Notes: generated by a model from the sequence alone, not told the origin. 64,000 bases of DNA from Metasolibacillus fluoroglycofenilyticus (GCF_003049645.1 NZ_PYWK01000001.1:1271487-1335486); one strand, 5' to 3'; positions 1 to 8,934 are shown, counted from the first letter of the stretch. A program made the numbers and translations.

Positions 1-85
1 CCTACGCTAGTATCAACTAGATCAGGTTCCAGGAATCCCAAAGTTTACTTTGATCTCAGCCGTTCACAACGGCACCTCCAGTGGA
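1..85 (-). promoter_or_regulatory. TPP riboswitch (thi box)
   Basis: Read on the minus strand, this stretch has the signature blocks of the thiamine pyrophosphate aptamer in order: GGAGGTGCCG, then GGCTGAGATCAAAG, then GAACCTGATCTAGTT, then ATACTAGCGTAGG. The aptamer ends at the left edge, so the expression platform and the controlled thiamine biosynthesis or transport gene lie outside the window. The family senses thiamine pyrophosphate and shuts off the downstream gene when it is plentiful. Confidence 0.95.
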
Positions 86-105
86 TGGCTATGCAATTAG
101 TTAAC

Positions 106-134
106 AATATAGCATATGTTTTCTAGAATGTCAC
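106..134 (-). promoter_or_regulatory. Promoter upstream of the TPP riboswitch
   Basis: On the minus strand GTGACA (129-134) and TATATT (106-111) are separated by 17 bp, a SigA-type promoter positioned to start transcription just ahead of the aptamer. Assigned by eye from spacing and consensus. Confidence 0.5.
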
Positions 135-391
135 GATGGAATTATCAGTTAATTCATTACTATTGAAATTTTAGTAAAACGATTAATGCAAACGCAATGA
201 TGTTTTTCAAGGGAAAAGTAATTTTGTGAATGGCTGATTTCCGACATATTTTAATAAAATATTCTAGCCATTTCCCCATATTTGGTATTAAATAAAGTAT
301 ACATAAAAGAAAAATCCCTGATTAATACAAATGGATTTCGTAGAATAATTCGTTTGAAAAAGCACTGTTAGTTGGGATAAGGAGCAGTAGA

Positions 392-964
392 ATGCTTTAT
401 AGAGGGGGAATGGAAATGTACTTTATACAAATGTCTGGCTTCCCAGGTTCAGGAAAATCTACACTGGCCAGAGAAATCGCTAATAGAATGGGCTTTATCA
501 TTATTGACCACGACATTGTAAAATCTGCTTTATTAAATTCGATTGAAGCAGACAGCTCTTTTGATGGAAAGCTTGCCGGGAAAATAAGCTATACGATTGA
601 TTTTTCATTAGCTGATTTTCATCTATCTCAGGGGCACAGTGTGATTCTTGATAGCCCGTGCTTATACGAGGAAATGATTGAAAAGGGAATAAAATTAGCT
701 CAAAAATATGATGCAGAATATAAATATATTGAATGCTACCTTGATGATTTTGAGGAAATCAATCATCGTTTAAAAAGCAGAGAAAAGATGCTCAGTCAAA
801 TTAGTGAAATTCGTTCGAAGGAAGGCTTTTATGCTACGCTTAACAGTGCAAAAAAGCCAATCGATTTCAAATGTTTAGTAGTTGATACAAGTCAGCCGAT
901 AGAAAGATATATAGAAAATGTCATTCGTTATATTAAATTTCGTATGCCAAGGGGAATTAAATAG
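392..964 (+). CDS. AAA/P-loop kinase-like protein (zeta toxin/AAA_33 type)
   Basis: A 190-residue protein with a clear Walker A motif, GFPGSGKST, near residues 16-24. A DHD motif and a later basic segment with several Arg residues resemble small-molecule kinases of the AAA_33/zeta group (shikimate- or chloramphenicol-kinase-like), which transfer ATP phosphate to a small substrate in the cytoplasm. The substrate cannot be named. Two starts are possible: ATG 392, preceded by AAGGAG at 7 bp, and ATG 416, preceded by AGAGGGGG; the latter places the P-loop nearer the N terminus, as is usual. It appears monocistronic, with a dispersed palindromic element directly after it. Confidence 0.75.
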   Translation: MLYRGGMEMYFIQMSGFPGSGKSTLAREIANRMGFIIIDHDIVKSALLNSIEADSSFDGKLAGKISYTIDFSLADFHLSQGHSVILDSPCLYEEMIEKGIKLAQKYDAEYKYIECYLDDFEEINHRLKSREKMLSQISEIRSKEGFYATLNSAKKPIDFKCLVVDTSQPIERYIENVIRYIKFRMPRGIK

Positions 965-975
965 AATTAAAGTAA

Positions 976-1093
976 TTTATCCCTAAGACGCTTACGGTTA
1001 AGTGGGAGCTCCACTGCGCATAAAAGCCCAATTGGTTCAACTAACAATCAGTGAGGATGAGGAAAACCCCCGCTGATTAAATTTTCTCTTTAT
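976..1093 (-). repeat. Dispersed element, family 2 (TTTAT-bounded), copy 1
   Basis: Read on the minus strand it starts ATAAAGAGAAAATTTAATCA, forms a hairpin of the type ATCAGCGGGGG...CCTCACTGAT, contains the word GGGCTTTTA and ends GGGATAAAT. The copies at 45077-45297 and 19646-19777 share the same order of blocks and the same TTTAT/ATAAA ends. It holds no gene and fills most of the 965-1166 spacer. The structured RNA potential and fixed ends suggest a miniature mobile element or an exported structured repeat. No transposase for it is seen here. Confidence 0.7.
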
Positions 1094-1166
1094 ACGATAA
1101 TCATGGTTGTGAGATTATAAATGTGGATGAAAAATTACATAAAAAGCTATTAGATTTTTTCAAAGA

Positions 1167-1769
1167 ATGGAGGCATCAATCAAAACCATGATGAAGGCGA
1201 AAAGGCGAGGAATAATACGAAAACTGAAGCTTTTAATTATTGGGCTACTAGTTGCTGCGCTGTTCTCAGGCATTATCTTTCCATATTCAATTTTTAGTGT
1301 ATATCCGACTGTCGCAGTAGAGACTGATGAAATGCGTCAGCAGAAATATAAGGAGGATTTAGCGGTTTTGCAATCGCTATATGAGGAAAAAGCGCTGCAA
1401 CCAGATTATGTTGTGTCTTATTCGATTTCCTTATTGGCATTGTATGAGATGAGCTGGCTGACAGATTTCAATAGACCTATGAAACGTGCGCAGTGGGGAC
1501 AAATTTTAACAAATGTTCAATCTGCCAAAAATGCTCTTATTCATTTAGGTTTTCAAGAGTCGATGCTTTCAACTGAGGCGAAAATGTATTTAGAACAAAT
1601 GGTCGATTTATTAATGCACATGGAGGAAACAGTAGCTTATCATATAAATAAGCAGGGTACTTATTCGCGCAAACGTATAAATATTGCGATTAGCAATTTA
1701 CAAAATGATATCGCCTTTTCATTAGGGCTCTATACTCGTTTTTGGCAAGAATATTATAATGATAAATAG
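1167..1769 (+). CDS. Membrane-anchored protein of unknown function
   Basis: About 200 residues. A basic N terminus (KAKRRGIIRKLK) is followed by one hydrophobic segment at about residues 22-46, so it is probably a single-pass protein with the rest outside the membrane. The remainder is alpha-helical and rich in Glu, Gln and Leu, without Cys or a recognisable catalytic motif. Start is uncertain: GGAGG lies inside the first codons, so ATG 1188 or 1191 may be used instead of 1167. It lies between the kinase-like gene and a chemoreceptor on the same strand, but nothing ties them functionally. I do not recognise the family. Confidence 0.6.
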   Translation: MEASIKTMMKAKRRGIIRKLKLLIIGLLVAALFSGIIFPYSIFSVYPTVAVETDEMRQQKYKEDLAVLQSLYEEKALQPDYVVSYSISLLALYEMSWLTDFNRPMKRAQWGQILTNVQSAKNALIHLGFQESMLSTEAKMYLEQMVDLLMHMEETVAYHINKQGTYSRKRINIAISNLQNDIAFSLGLYTRFWQEYYNDK

Positions 1770-1860
1770 GACTAAGTGATTGGGTGAGGAGCAACTATTT
1801 TACTAATTTTAATGTTTATTTTACAATGATAGTAGATTTACATAGGAATGGGGAGCAGCT

Positions 1861-3168
1861 ATGGTAAAAGAAAAATTATTTTCTCGTGAAATAAAATTTT
1901 GGAAAAGTTTAATATTTAAAATGATTTTAGCTGTAGGGCTAAGTTTATTTATTAGCTCACATATTTCACAATTTATTAGTTTACAAGTTAGTAAAGTAAT
2001 TGAATTAGATGGTATTGCGGGCGTTGTAATTAATACATTCATTTCATTATTTATCGGAACAGTAATTATTGCGCTATGTACACGCTATATTATTTTAAAG
2101 CGAATGAATCGAGTACTAAAGGCAATGGCACAGGCAGCTGATGGTGATTTAACAGTACGTATTGACGATAAATACAAAGATGAAATAGGGCAATTGTCAA
2201 CAGAGTTTAATCATATGCTAGAGCAAATCGGAACAGTGATTGAAAAAGCAAATAAAGCCTCGACAGATGTAACAGCTTATACTCGAGAGTTTGCGGCGAT
2301 TACAGAGCAAAGTAGCACATCTGTCGAAACGATTTCTAACTCTATTCAAAGTATGGTCGTTGGCGCAGCGGGGCAGTTAGAGCAGATGCAAAAATTATCA
2401 GAATCATCGGATTTAATTAGCAAAGAAATGGGTCAGGTATCCTCTGTCGTCCAAGATGTAGCAGATGTAGCGGCTGAAACGAACCAAAAAGCAGATTTAG
2501 GAATAGAGCTAATTGAGCAAACCATTGAAAAGATGAATACAATTAAGAAGTCTGTGAATGAATCGACAGAAGTTGTCAATGCATTAGGCGAGAAATCGAA
2601 GGAAATTAGTTCGATTTTAGCGTTAATCACAAGCATTACAGATCAAACTAACTTATTAGCTTTAAATGCTTCAATTGAGGCAGCACGTGCTGGAGATGCC
2701 GGAAAAGGGTTTGCAGTTGTCGCAGATGAAGTAAGAAAATTAGCAGAGGAATCGGGTAGAGCAGCTGATGATATTCGTACATTAGTTGATGATATTTTAA
2801 GCCAAACATCCAGCGCGGTAACAGCAATTAATAGTGGTACAAAGTATGTGGAAGAAGGGCGAGCATCGGTTGAACAAACTGGGGAAGCCTTTAAAAATAT
2901 CGTAGAATATGTAGCTAATATTAGTACACGTACAAATGATGTAACAGACATTGTGCGTACAGTAAATAATAAAACAAATGAAACGAGCCATGTAGCGAAC
3001 GATATTGCGGAAATTGCAAATGGTATTACGCTAAGCTTACATAATATTATGCGTTCTGCTGAACAACAAACAGCAGCTAATGAGGAAATTGCAAGCTCTG
3101 CAAATGTATTGGAAACGATGGCGAATGACTTACAGTCGGAGATTAGTCAGTTTAAGGTGCAATCGTAA
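1861..3168 (+). CDS. Methyl-accepting chemotaxis protein with no periplasmic-type sensor domain
   Basis: A 435-residue transducer. Two membrane segments (about residues 17-37 and 53-77) are separated by only about 15 residues, followed by a HAMP domain (about 80-135) and a complete MCP signalling domain whose hairpin tip reads [22 protein letters not shown] (in part, about residues 262-280). Such receptors signal through CheW/CheA to the flagellar motor. The missing extracellular domain means the stimulus is not an ordinary bound ligand; membrane state, energy or a partner protein are possible. Start ATG follows GGGGAGC. Monocistronic, with a terminator downstream at 3290. Confidence 0.93.
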   Translation: MVKEKLFSREIKFWKSLIFKMILAVGLSLFISSHISQFISLQVSKVIELDGIAGVVINTFISLFIGTVIIALCTRYIILKRMNRVLKAMAQAADGDLTVRIDDKYKDEIGQLSTEFNHMLEQIGTVIEKANKASTDVTAYTREFAAITEQSSTSVETISNSIQSMVVGAAGQLEQMQKLSESSDLISKEMGQVSSVVQDVADVAAETNQKADLGIELIEQTIEKMNTIKKSVNESTEVVNALGEKSKEISSILALITSITDQTNLLALNASIEAARAGDAGKGFAVVADEVRKLAEESGRAADDIRTLVDDILSQTSSAVTAINSGTKYVEEGRASVEQTGEAFKNIVEYVANISTRTNDVTDIVRTVNNKTNETSHVANDIAEIANGITLSLHNIMRSAEQQTAANEEIASSANVLETMANDLQSEISQFKVQS

Positions 3169-3289
3169 TAAAGGATGGCATCTGAAAAGCTATTTTGAAA
3201 CGGTCTCTTTGCAACGAGTCAATCTTTTATGTGTCGAAAGTGAAGCAGCAGGTACAAAAATGTTTAGCAAATATTTAATATAAAAGCTT

Positions 3290-3328
3290 AGGCTGTCCGA
3301 AAAGTATTCCTTTTCGGACAGCCTTTTT
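3290..3328 (+). terminator. Rho-independent terminator
   Basis: A perfect 14-bp stem (AGGCTGTCCGAAAA / TTTTCGGACAGCCT) with a short loop and a following T-run. It lies about 120 bp after the chemoreceptor gene. The stem word GGCTGTCC-GAAAAG recurs in the family-1 repeats and other terminators of this window. Confidence 0.85.
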
Positions 3329-3683
3329 GGTAATTTAGTAAAAGCTTACTCCACCTATAGACGATGGATAATCAATGGAATTATTATGCATAAAAAATTT
3401 TTTGTTTATTATTTTAAAATATTTTATTGAATAGAGAGGGTAATGATTTTTATTTTCTGCATAAGAGAAAGAAGTTGTGTGTTAAGTGATATTGTAGAGA
3501 ATTTTTGATTGTTTATCAGAGTGGGTAATTTAAGTTCTTTATTTTTCTAATAAAAAAATTATATTTATAAAAATAAAAATTGAATAAAAATTTAGAATAT
3601 TCATTGAAATATTCTATTAACAATGGTAGCATTTAGTTTGAATTCCTTAAAAATAATAGGGAAGTAAAAATGGAGGTATACTA
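3329..3683. other. Gene-free AT-rich spacer
   Basis: About 355 bp of very AT-rich DNA between the chemoreceptor terminator and the binding-protein gene. I find no supported gene or RNA. It probably carries the promoter of the next gene, but no box is clear enough to place. Confidence 0.5.
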
Positions 3684-5294
3684 ATGGGAAAATTGAAAGG
3701 ATTACTATTTTTGGTATTAATGCTGCTTTCCGTAATTCTTGTTGCTTGTAATAGTGACGATGTGGAAAATAGCGAAGTTAATACAGATACAAATACTTCG
3801 GGTGAGCAAACAGAAGCGGTTACTGGTGGCGACCTAGTATTGGCGACACTATCAGATGCGGCAAATCTTGACCCACATTTATCAACAGACGTGCCATCTG
3901 CCTCCGTGTTGTCCAATATTACAGAAGGACTTGTAAAGAAAAATCAAAACGATGAAATTGTAGGGAGTCTAGCGGAAAGCTGGGAAGCAATTGATGATGT
4001 AACTTGGGAATTTAAGCTTGTAGAAGGTGTTAAATTCCATGATGGGGAAGATTTTAATGCGGAAGTTGTAAAGAAAAACTTTGAACGTTTATTAGATCCA
4101 GAGATTGCAGCACCACGTGCGTTTTTATTTGAATCTATTAAAGAAGTTGAAGTTGTTGAGGAATATGTAGTGCGCATTCATACGCATTATCCATTCGCTC
4201 CACTTATTAACCACTTGAATCATCCAGTAGGTGTAATGATTTCACCGGCACAAATTGACGCAGATTATGAGTCGATGGCTGCTGGTAATAGCCCGGGGCA
4301 ATTAGTAAATATGGAAGGGCCAGTTGGTACAGGCTTTATGAAGTTTGATTACTGGACAGCAGGGGCGGAAATCAAGCTTGTTAATAACACAGAATATTGG
4401 GGGCAAAAGGCATTTGTCGATTCTGTAACAATTAAAGTTATTCCAGAAAGTGCGACACGTGTTGCGGAGCTAGAAACAGGAAATGCGCATATTATCGAAC
4501 CAATTCAACCGAATGAAGTGGCACTTGTTGAATCTTCTCCGAACAGTGTAGATGTTGCACCAGGTTCGTCTTTGTCATATGTTGGATTCAATGTAGAAAA
4601 AGAGCCGTTTAATGATGTTCGAGTACGTCAAGCAATTTCGATGTTAGTTGATCAACAAATGATTATTGATGGTATTTATGATGGCTTTGGGGAGGCAGCA
4701 ATCGGTCCTTTAGCGCCAAATGTATTTGGCTATGATTCTACTTTACAGCCGTTAACATACAATCTTGAAAAAGCGCAACAATTGCTGACAGAAGCAGGAT
4801 TTGCAGATGGTTTTAAAACAACAATCTGGACGAATGACAATCCACAGCGTCAGAACATTGCGATTATGCTGCAAGAAGAGTTAAGAAAAGTTAATATTGA
4901 TGCTGCTATAGAAGTTGTGGAATGGGGAGCATATTTAGCAAAAACAGGCGCAGGTGAGCATGATATGTTTATTTTAGGCTTATCTAACCCAGTTGGAGAT
5001 GCGGATTACTTCCTAACACAATTATTCCACTCTAAAAATAAGGGAGACCCGGGTAACCGTACTTTCTATGAAAATGCAGAAATTGATTCACTATTAGATC
5101 AAGCGCGCGAAGAAATTGATACAACAAAACGTTTAGCGTTATATAAAGAGTTGCAAGAGCGCTTAATCGAAGAAGCTCCAATGGTTTATGTGCACCACCA
5201 AGCCTATTTATCTGGCGTGAGTGAACAAATTGAAGGCTATTGGATTAACGATTCCGGTCACCATAAATTACAAAATGTGAAGTTCGTAAAATAA
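3684..5294 (+). CDS. ABC transporter substrate-binding lipoprotein (peptide/nickel family, SBP_bac_5)
   Basis: A 536-residue extracellular solute-binding protein. The signal peptide ends in the lipobox LVAC (Cys at about residue 22), so it should be lipid-anchored to the outer face of the membrane. The N-terminal domain has the family signature GGDLVLATLSDAANLDPHLS, and VAELETGNAHI and DVRVRQAISMLVD follow as in DppA/OppA-type proteins, which deliver peptides or similar ligands to an importer. Start ATG has GGAGG at 8 bp. There are no permease or ATPase genes beside it, so it is an orphan component. A strong terminator follows. Confidence 0.92.
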   Translation: MGKLKGLLFLVLMLLSVILVACNSDDVENSEVNTDTNTSGEQTEAVTGGDLVLATLSDAANLDPHLSTDVPSASVLSNITEGLVKKNQNDEIVGSLAESWEAIDDVTWEFKLVEGVKFHDGEDFNAEVVKKNFERLLDPEIAAPRAFLFESIKEVEVVEEYVVRIHTHYPFAPLINHLNHPVGVMISPAQIDADYESMAAGNSPGQLVNMEGPVGTGFMKFDYWTAGAEIKLVNNTEYWGQKAFVDSVTIKVIPESATRVAELETGNAHIIEPIQPNEVALVESSPNSVDVAPGSSLSYVGFNVEKEPFNDVRVRQAISMLVDQQMIIDGIYDGFGEAAIGPLAPNVFGYDSTLQPLTYNLEKAQQLLTEAGFADGFKTTIWTNDNPQRQNIAIMLQEELRKVNIDAAIEVVEWGAYLAKTGAGEHDMFILGLSNPVGDADYFLTQLFHSKNKGDPGNRTFYENAEIDSLLDQAREEIDTTKRLALYKELQERLIEEAPMVYVHHQAYLSGVSEQIEGYWINDSGHHKLQNVKFVK

Positions 5295-5302
5295 AACGAA
5301 AA

Positions 5303-5347
5303 GCGCATGAAATCAAAGTGTTTGAATTTGATTTCATGCGTTTTTTT
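5303..5347 (+). terminator. Terminator of the peptide-binding protein gene
   Basis: Stem CGCATGAAATCAAA / TTTGATTTCATGCG with a short loop, followed by seven T residues. Confidence 0.9.
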
Positions 5348-5408
5348 ATTTAGCCACAAATTAATGACTTGTAGAGAAGAAAAACCTTATTTATTAGGTC
5401 TAAAGTAC

Positions 5409-5510
5409 TGATTCGCTCATAAACAAGTGACTTTCGCTCGTAAAGTAGGAGAACTCGCTCGTAAAATCCGCAAATTCGCTCATAACTCCGATGGATTCGC
5501 TCATAAAATG
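5409..5510. repeat. 21-bp-periodic short repeat array, five units
   Basis: The core ATTCGCTCATAAA (variants with G for A) occurs five times. The invariant CG dinucleotides at 5414, 5435, 5456, 5477 and 5498 are exactly 21 bp apart, with variable 8-bp spacers between cores. On the minus strand this period preserves a frame reading YER every 7 codons, but there is no sign of a real gene. The array sits between two convergent genes, as does the similar array at 56180-56259. Confidence 0.85.
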
Positions 5511-5511
5511 C

Positions 5512-5763
5512 AGAGAGGGGAAGCGCGTTGCTTCCCCTCAACCCATATTAAAATTGTAAGTGCTTTGAGATGTAAGCTTCTACTTCTGTTATCGGCATAC
5601 TTGCGGGTGCTCCTGCGGTTGTCATGCTGACGCATCACAATCCTCGTCGCAAATCCGTCTGCCGGGTTAAACGTAGAGAGGGGAAGCGACAGGCTTCCCC
5701 TCAACCCATATTAAAATTGTAAGTGCTTTGAGATGTAAGCTTCTACTTCTGTTATCGGCATAC
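5512..5763. repeat. Partial direct duplication of the glyS 3' end and terminator
   Basis: An 89-bp segment at 5675-5763 covering the glyS terminator hairpin, the stop codon and about 17 final codons is repeated at 5512-5600, an offset of 163 bp. The copies differ mainly in the 4-base hairpin loop (CGTT versus ACAG). The 74 bp between the copies do not encode more glyS. The outer copy is therefore a non-functional remnant of the synthetase tail with a second terminator stem. Confidence 0.88.
5680..5700 (-). terminator. Hairpin after glyS
   Basis: GGGGAAGC and GCTTCCCC pair across a 5-base loop just after the glyS stop codon on the minus strand. The following T-run is weak. A second copy of the hairpin lies at 5517-5537 in the duplicated segment, so glyS transcripts meet two stems in series. 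Confidence 0.65.
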
Positions 5764-7099
5764 GGATTTGGTCCATGCTGTCGCGGTGGCGTACTGTTAC
5801 TTGGCCATCTTCTTTAGAGTCGAAGTCGTATGTGATGCAGAAAGGTGTGCCGATTTCATCTTGGCGGCGGTAGCGTTTACCGATTGATTGGGATTCATCG
5901 AAATCCACAGGGAATGCTTTGCGTAAGTTTGCCCATACTTCGCCTGCTTCCTCTGATAGTTTTTTCGATAATGGTAAAACAGCTGCTTTGAATGGTGCTA
6001 GAGCAGGGTGGAAGCGTAGAACTGTACGCTTATCATCACCTTCTAGCTGCTCCTCATCGTAAGCGTCACATAGGAATGCTAATGTTACACGGTCAGCGCC
6101 TAATGATGGCTCGATGCAGTATGGCACATAACGTTCATTCGTTACAGGGTCGATATATGTGAAGTCCTCACCAGAGTGCTCCATATGCTGTTTTAAATCG
6201 TAGTCTGTACGGTCAGCCACACCCCATAGCTCGCCCCAGCCAAATGGGAAGCGGAATTCGATGTCTGTCGTTGCGTTTGAATAGTGAGAAAGCTCATCTG
6301 CTTCATGGTCGCGTAGACGCATAGATTCCTCTTTCATGCCAAGGTTTAGGAGCCAGTTTTTGCAAAACTCTTTCCAATAAGCATGCCATTCTAGGTCTTC
6401 ACCTGGCTTGCAGAAAAATTCTAGCTCCATTTGCTCGAATTCGCGTGTACGGAATGTGAAGTTACCCGGTGTAATTTCATTACGGAATGATTTGCCGACT
6501 TGCGCGATACCGAATGGTGTACGTTTACGCATTGAGCGCTGTACGTTTTTAAAGTTAACGAAAATACCTTGTGCTGTTTCAGGGCGTAAATAGATTTCAT
6601 TCGATGAAGATTCTGTTACACCTTGATGTGTTTTAAACATTAAGTTGAATTGACGGATATCTGTGAAGTCGATTTTACCGCAATCTGGACAAGCTACCTC
6701 TAGCTCCTCCATCTTTGCCTTCATTTGCTCAAAGCTCATACCGTCAACGATAATTTCCTTACCTGTTTTTTCTAAAGAAGCATCTTCGATTAATTTATCG
6801 GCACGATGACGCGCTTTACATGCCTTACAATCAATCATTGGGTCGTTGAAGTTTCCAACGTGACCAGAAGCAACCCATGCCTTTGGATTCATTAAAATAG
6901 CTGCATCTAAGCCAACATTATGTTCAGACTCTTGAACGAACTTTTGCCACCAAGCTTTTTTAATATTGTTTTTTAACTCCACTCCAAGTGGACCGTAATC
7001 CCAAGTGTTTGCTAAGCCTCCGTAAATTTCAGAGCCTGGGAAGACAAATCCACGATGCTTTGCAAGTGATACGATTGTTTCCATTGATTTTTGTGTCAT
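5711..7099 (-). CDS. glyS: Glycine--tRNA ligase (homodimeric type)
   Basis: A 462-residue class II aminoacyl-tRNA synthetase of the alpha-2 type found in Planococcaceae and staphylococci, which charges tRNA-Gly in the cytoplasm. Class II motifs are visible: the motif-2 region [20 protein letters not shown] and the motif-3 region [13 protein letters not shown] CxxC pair (CKAC and later CPDC) marks the insertion. ATG 7099 was chosen over an upstream in-frame ATG because GGAGG lies 8 bp before it and homologues begin [10 protein letters not shown]. The gene is controlled by the T-box leader directly upstream. The C-terminal end is duplicated downstream. Confidence 0.96.
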   Translation of the reverse strand: MTQKSMETIVSLAKHRGFVFPGSEIYGGLANTWDYGPLGVELKNNIKKAWWQKFVQESEHNVGLDAAILMNPKAWVASGHVGNFNDPMIDCKACKARHRADKLIEDASLEKTGKEIIVDGMSFEQMKAKMEELEVACPDCGKIDFTDIRQFNLMFKTHQGVTESSSNEIYLRPETAQGIFVNFKNVQRSMRKRTPFGIAQVGKSFRNEITPGNFTFRTREFEQMELEFFCKPGEDLEWHAYWKEFCKNWLLNLGMKEESMRLRDHEADELSHYSNATTDIEFRFPFGWGELWGVADRTDYDLKQHMEHSGEDFTYIDPVTNERYVPYCIEPSLGADRVTLAFLCDAYDEEQLEGDDKRTVLRFHPALAPFKAAVLPLSKKLSEEAGEVWANLRKAFPVDFDESQSIGKRYRRQDEIGTPFCITYDFDSKEDGQVTVRHRDSMDQIRMPITEVEAYISKHLQF

Positions 7100-7132
7100 G
7101 AAAATACCTCCTATTGTCATGCCCGTTGGAAC

Positions 7133-7345
7133 GAAAAAAAGCATTCGTCTCCGGGCGTATTATGCCCAGGGACGAATGCTGTCATGTACAGAATCCGCGG
7201 TTCCACCCTGATTGCTCAAACATCGCTGCTTGAACCTCTTTCGAAAAAATAGCTCCTGAGTGCCGTTTCTCTTTTCGGCGTAGGCTTGCACCAATCCCTA
7301 CTCGCTAAGGTGAAAAGATACTTATAGCTCAATCATCGCTTAATA
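7133..7345 (-). promoter_or_regulatory. T-box leader of glyS
   Basis: On the minus strand the leader has the conserved T-box word AGGGTGGAACCGCGG (about 7193-7210), a long stem I upstream and a perfect terminator stem with T-run at 7133-7180. The acceptor-pairing bulge is UGGA, which would match a tRNA with U at the discriminator position, as in tRNA-Gly. A GGC triplet in AAACGGCACTC is the likely specifier. Uncharged tRNA-Gly would stabilise the antiterminator and allow glyS transcription. Confidence 0.95.
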
Positions 7346-7355
7346 TATATGGTTT

Positions 7356-7383
7356 AGTATACAACAAAATTTTTTTTGTGCAA
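7356..7383 (-). promoter_or_regulatory. Promoter of the glyS T-box transcript
   Basis: TTGCAC (7378-7383) and TATACT (7356-7361) on the minus strand with a 16-bp spacer, about 15 bp ahead of the start of the T-box leader. Confidence 0.65.
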
Positions 7384-7480
7384 GTGCTATAGCCCCAATT
7401 CTTTTCTTCGCAATCCACTTTGAAATAGTATATAATAATAACGTAATCAGTATAACATTATTAAAAGCAGGTGAGTCAAA

Positions 7481-8110
7481 ATCGAACTCAATAAACGTCA
7501 AGACGCTATTTTGCAAATTGTAAAGGAAAACGGTCCAATCACAGGAGAGCAAATTGCAGAGCGTTTAAGCTTAACGAGAGCAACATTGAGACCAGACTTA
7601 GCAATATTAACGATGGCTGGTTTTTTAGATGCAAGACCACGTGTTGGTTATTTTTATGCAGGCAAAAAGAACACAAAGACATTAACAGACTCCCTTATGA
7701 ATTTAAAAGTAAAGGATTTTCAATCTGTACCAGTCATTGTTTCTGAAAATATGACCGTTTATGACGCTATTTGTCATATGTTTTTAGAAGATGTAGGTAC
7801 GTTATTTGTAGCGGATCAAAATAATTGTTTACAAGGTGTTTTATCACGTAAAGATTTATTGCGTACGAGCATCGGCTCACAAGACTTGAATAAAATTCCT
7901 GTACATATTATTATGACGCGCATGCCAAATATTGCGTATTGTACAAAAAGTGATTTTTTAATTGAAGCTGCTAAAAAATTAATTGATCGTGAAATCGACT
8001 CTTTACCTGTAGTAAATGAAACGGTGAATGGCATTGAGATTATTGGTCGATTAACGAAAACAAATGTGACAAAGGCCTTCATTTCACTTGCACAAATTCA
8101 TGAATTGTAG
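7481..8110 (+). CDS. ccpN: CcpN-family transcriptional repressor (HTH plus CBS pair), non-canonical start
   Basis: The family represses gluconeogenic genes in glycolytic conditions. A winged-helix part (about residues 1-60, including LSLTRATLRPDLAILTMAGF) is followed by two CBS motifs that bind nucleotides. The start is odd. The conserved N terminus IELNKRQDAILQIVKENG opens at ATC 7481, with an ideal AGGTGA ribosome site six bases upstream and an in-frame TGA three codons before. No ATG, GTG or TTG precedes it in frame; the next, TTG 7511, would lose ten conserved residues and has no ribosome site. From ATC the product is 209 residues, close to the 212 of B. subtilis CcpN. Either an AUC start or a one-base insertion after GTG 7471 explains this. 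yqfL follows 8 bp downstream, the conserved partner. Confidence 0.9.
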   Translation: MELNKRQDAILQIVKENGPITGEQIAERLSLTRATLRPDLAILTMAGFLDARPRVGYFYAGKKNTKTLTDSLMNLKVKDFQSVPVIVSENMTVYDAICHMFLEDVGTLFVADQNNCLQGVLSRKDLLRTSIGSQDLNKIPVHIIMTRMPNIAYCTKSDFLIEAAKKLIDREIDSLPVVNETVNGIEIIGRLTKTNVTKAFISLAQIHEL

Positions 8111-8118
8111 GTGATGTT

Positions 8119-8931
8119 TTGGATAATCTGATTTTTTTTGTTGTCTCAGATTCTGTAGGTGAAACAGGGGAATTATCAGTTAGAGCGGCGGTTAGTCAAT
8201 TTAGACCGACCTTTCAAAATGTAGAAATTCGCCGTTTTCCACGCATTAAAAGCTTTGAAGAGCTTCATGAAGTTGTGCAACTCGCTATACAGGAAAAGGC
8301 AATCATTGTTTATACATTAGTAGAAAAAGAGATGCGGCAAAAGCTCTATGCCACTGCTTTAGCACAACATGTCGCAGCGATTGATTTGCTCGGTCCGATG
8401 ATAGAGCTATTGGAGAATTCAATCAAACAGGCACCATTAGAGCGACCGGGGCTTATGCATAAATTAGATGATGATTATTTTAAGCGGATTGAGGCAATTG
8501 AATTTGCGGTAAAGTATGATGACGGTCGAGACCCGCGCGGTGTGCTACTTGCTGATGTCGTTTTAATAGGTGTTTCAAGAACATCCAAAACGCCTTTATC
8601 ACAATATTTAGCACATAAAAGCTTAAAAGTAGCAAATGTGCCACTCGTACCAGAAGTCGACCCACCAGCTGAGCTTTTTGCAGTAGACCCTAAAAAATGC
8701 TTCGGTTTAATTATTTCACCTGAAAACCTCAATGGCATACGAAAAGAGCGCTTAAAAACGCTCGGCTTAAATGATGATGCGATTTATGCACAGCATAATC
8801 GCATTCAACAGGAAATTGAACATTTCACTCGTGTTGCTAACCGTATTGGCTGTGAGGTAATCGACGTGACAAACACAGCAGTGGAAGAAACAGCAAATGT
8901 TATTTTGGATAAAATACGTGCAAGGGCATAA
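8119..8931 (+). CDS. yqfL: Pyruvate, phosphate dikinase regulatory protein (PDRP family, YqfL)
   Basis: A 270-residue DUF299 protein. The family is a bifunctional ADP-dependent kinase and Pi-dependent phosphorylase acting on PEP-forming dikinases or synthases. The N terminus VVSDSVGETGE and the nucleotide-binding loop GVSRTSKTPLSQYLA (about residues 150-165) are diagnostic. Start is TTG 8119 with AGGTGAT just upstream; no ATG fits. It is co-transcribed with ccpN, as in B. subtilis, so carbon-flux repression and dikinase control sit in one unit. A terminator follows at 8935. Confidence 0.93.
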   Translation: MDNLIFFVVSDSVGETGELSVRAAVSQFRPTFQNVEIRRFPRIKSFEELHEVVQLAIQEKAIIVYTLVEKEMRQKLYATALAQHVAAIDLLGPMIELLENSIKQAPLERPGLMHKLDDDYFKRIEAIEFAVKYDDGRDPRGVLLADVVLIGVSRTSKTPLSQYLAHKSLKVANVPLVPEVDPPAELFAVDPKKCFGLIISPENLNGIRKERLKTLGLNDDAIYAQHNRIQQEIEHFTRVANRIGCEVIDVTNTAVEETANVILDKIRARA

Positions 8932-8934
8932 GCT

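Noticed and set aside
3684-5294. Complete peptide ABC transporter
   Set aside because: Only the binding protein is present; no permease or ATPase frames lie on either side.
5409-5510. CRISPR array
   Set aside because: The repeat is only about 13 bp with 8-bp spacers, there are no cas genes, and the copies vary; it does not fit any CRISPR type.
5350-5541. Minus-strand frame with repeated YER residues
   Set aside because: It is simply the 21-bp repeat array read in frame: no convincing ribosome site, no link to a gene, and the plus-strand frame over the same DNA is equally open.
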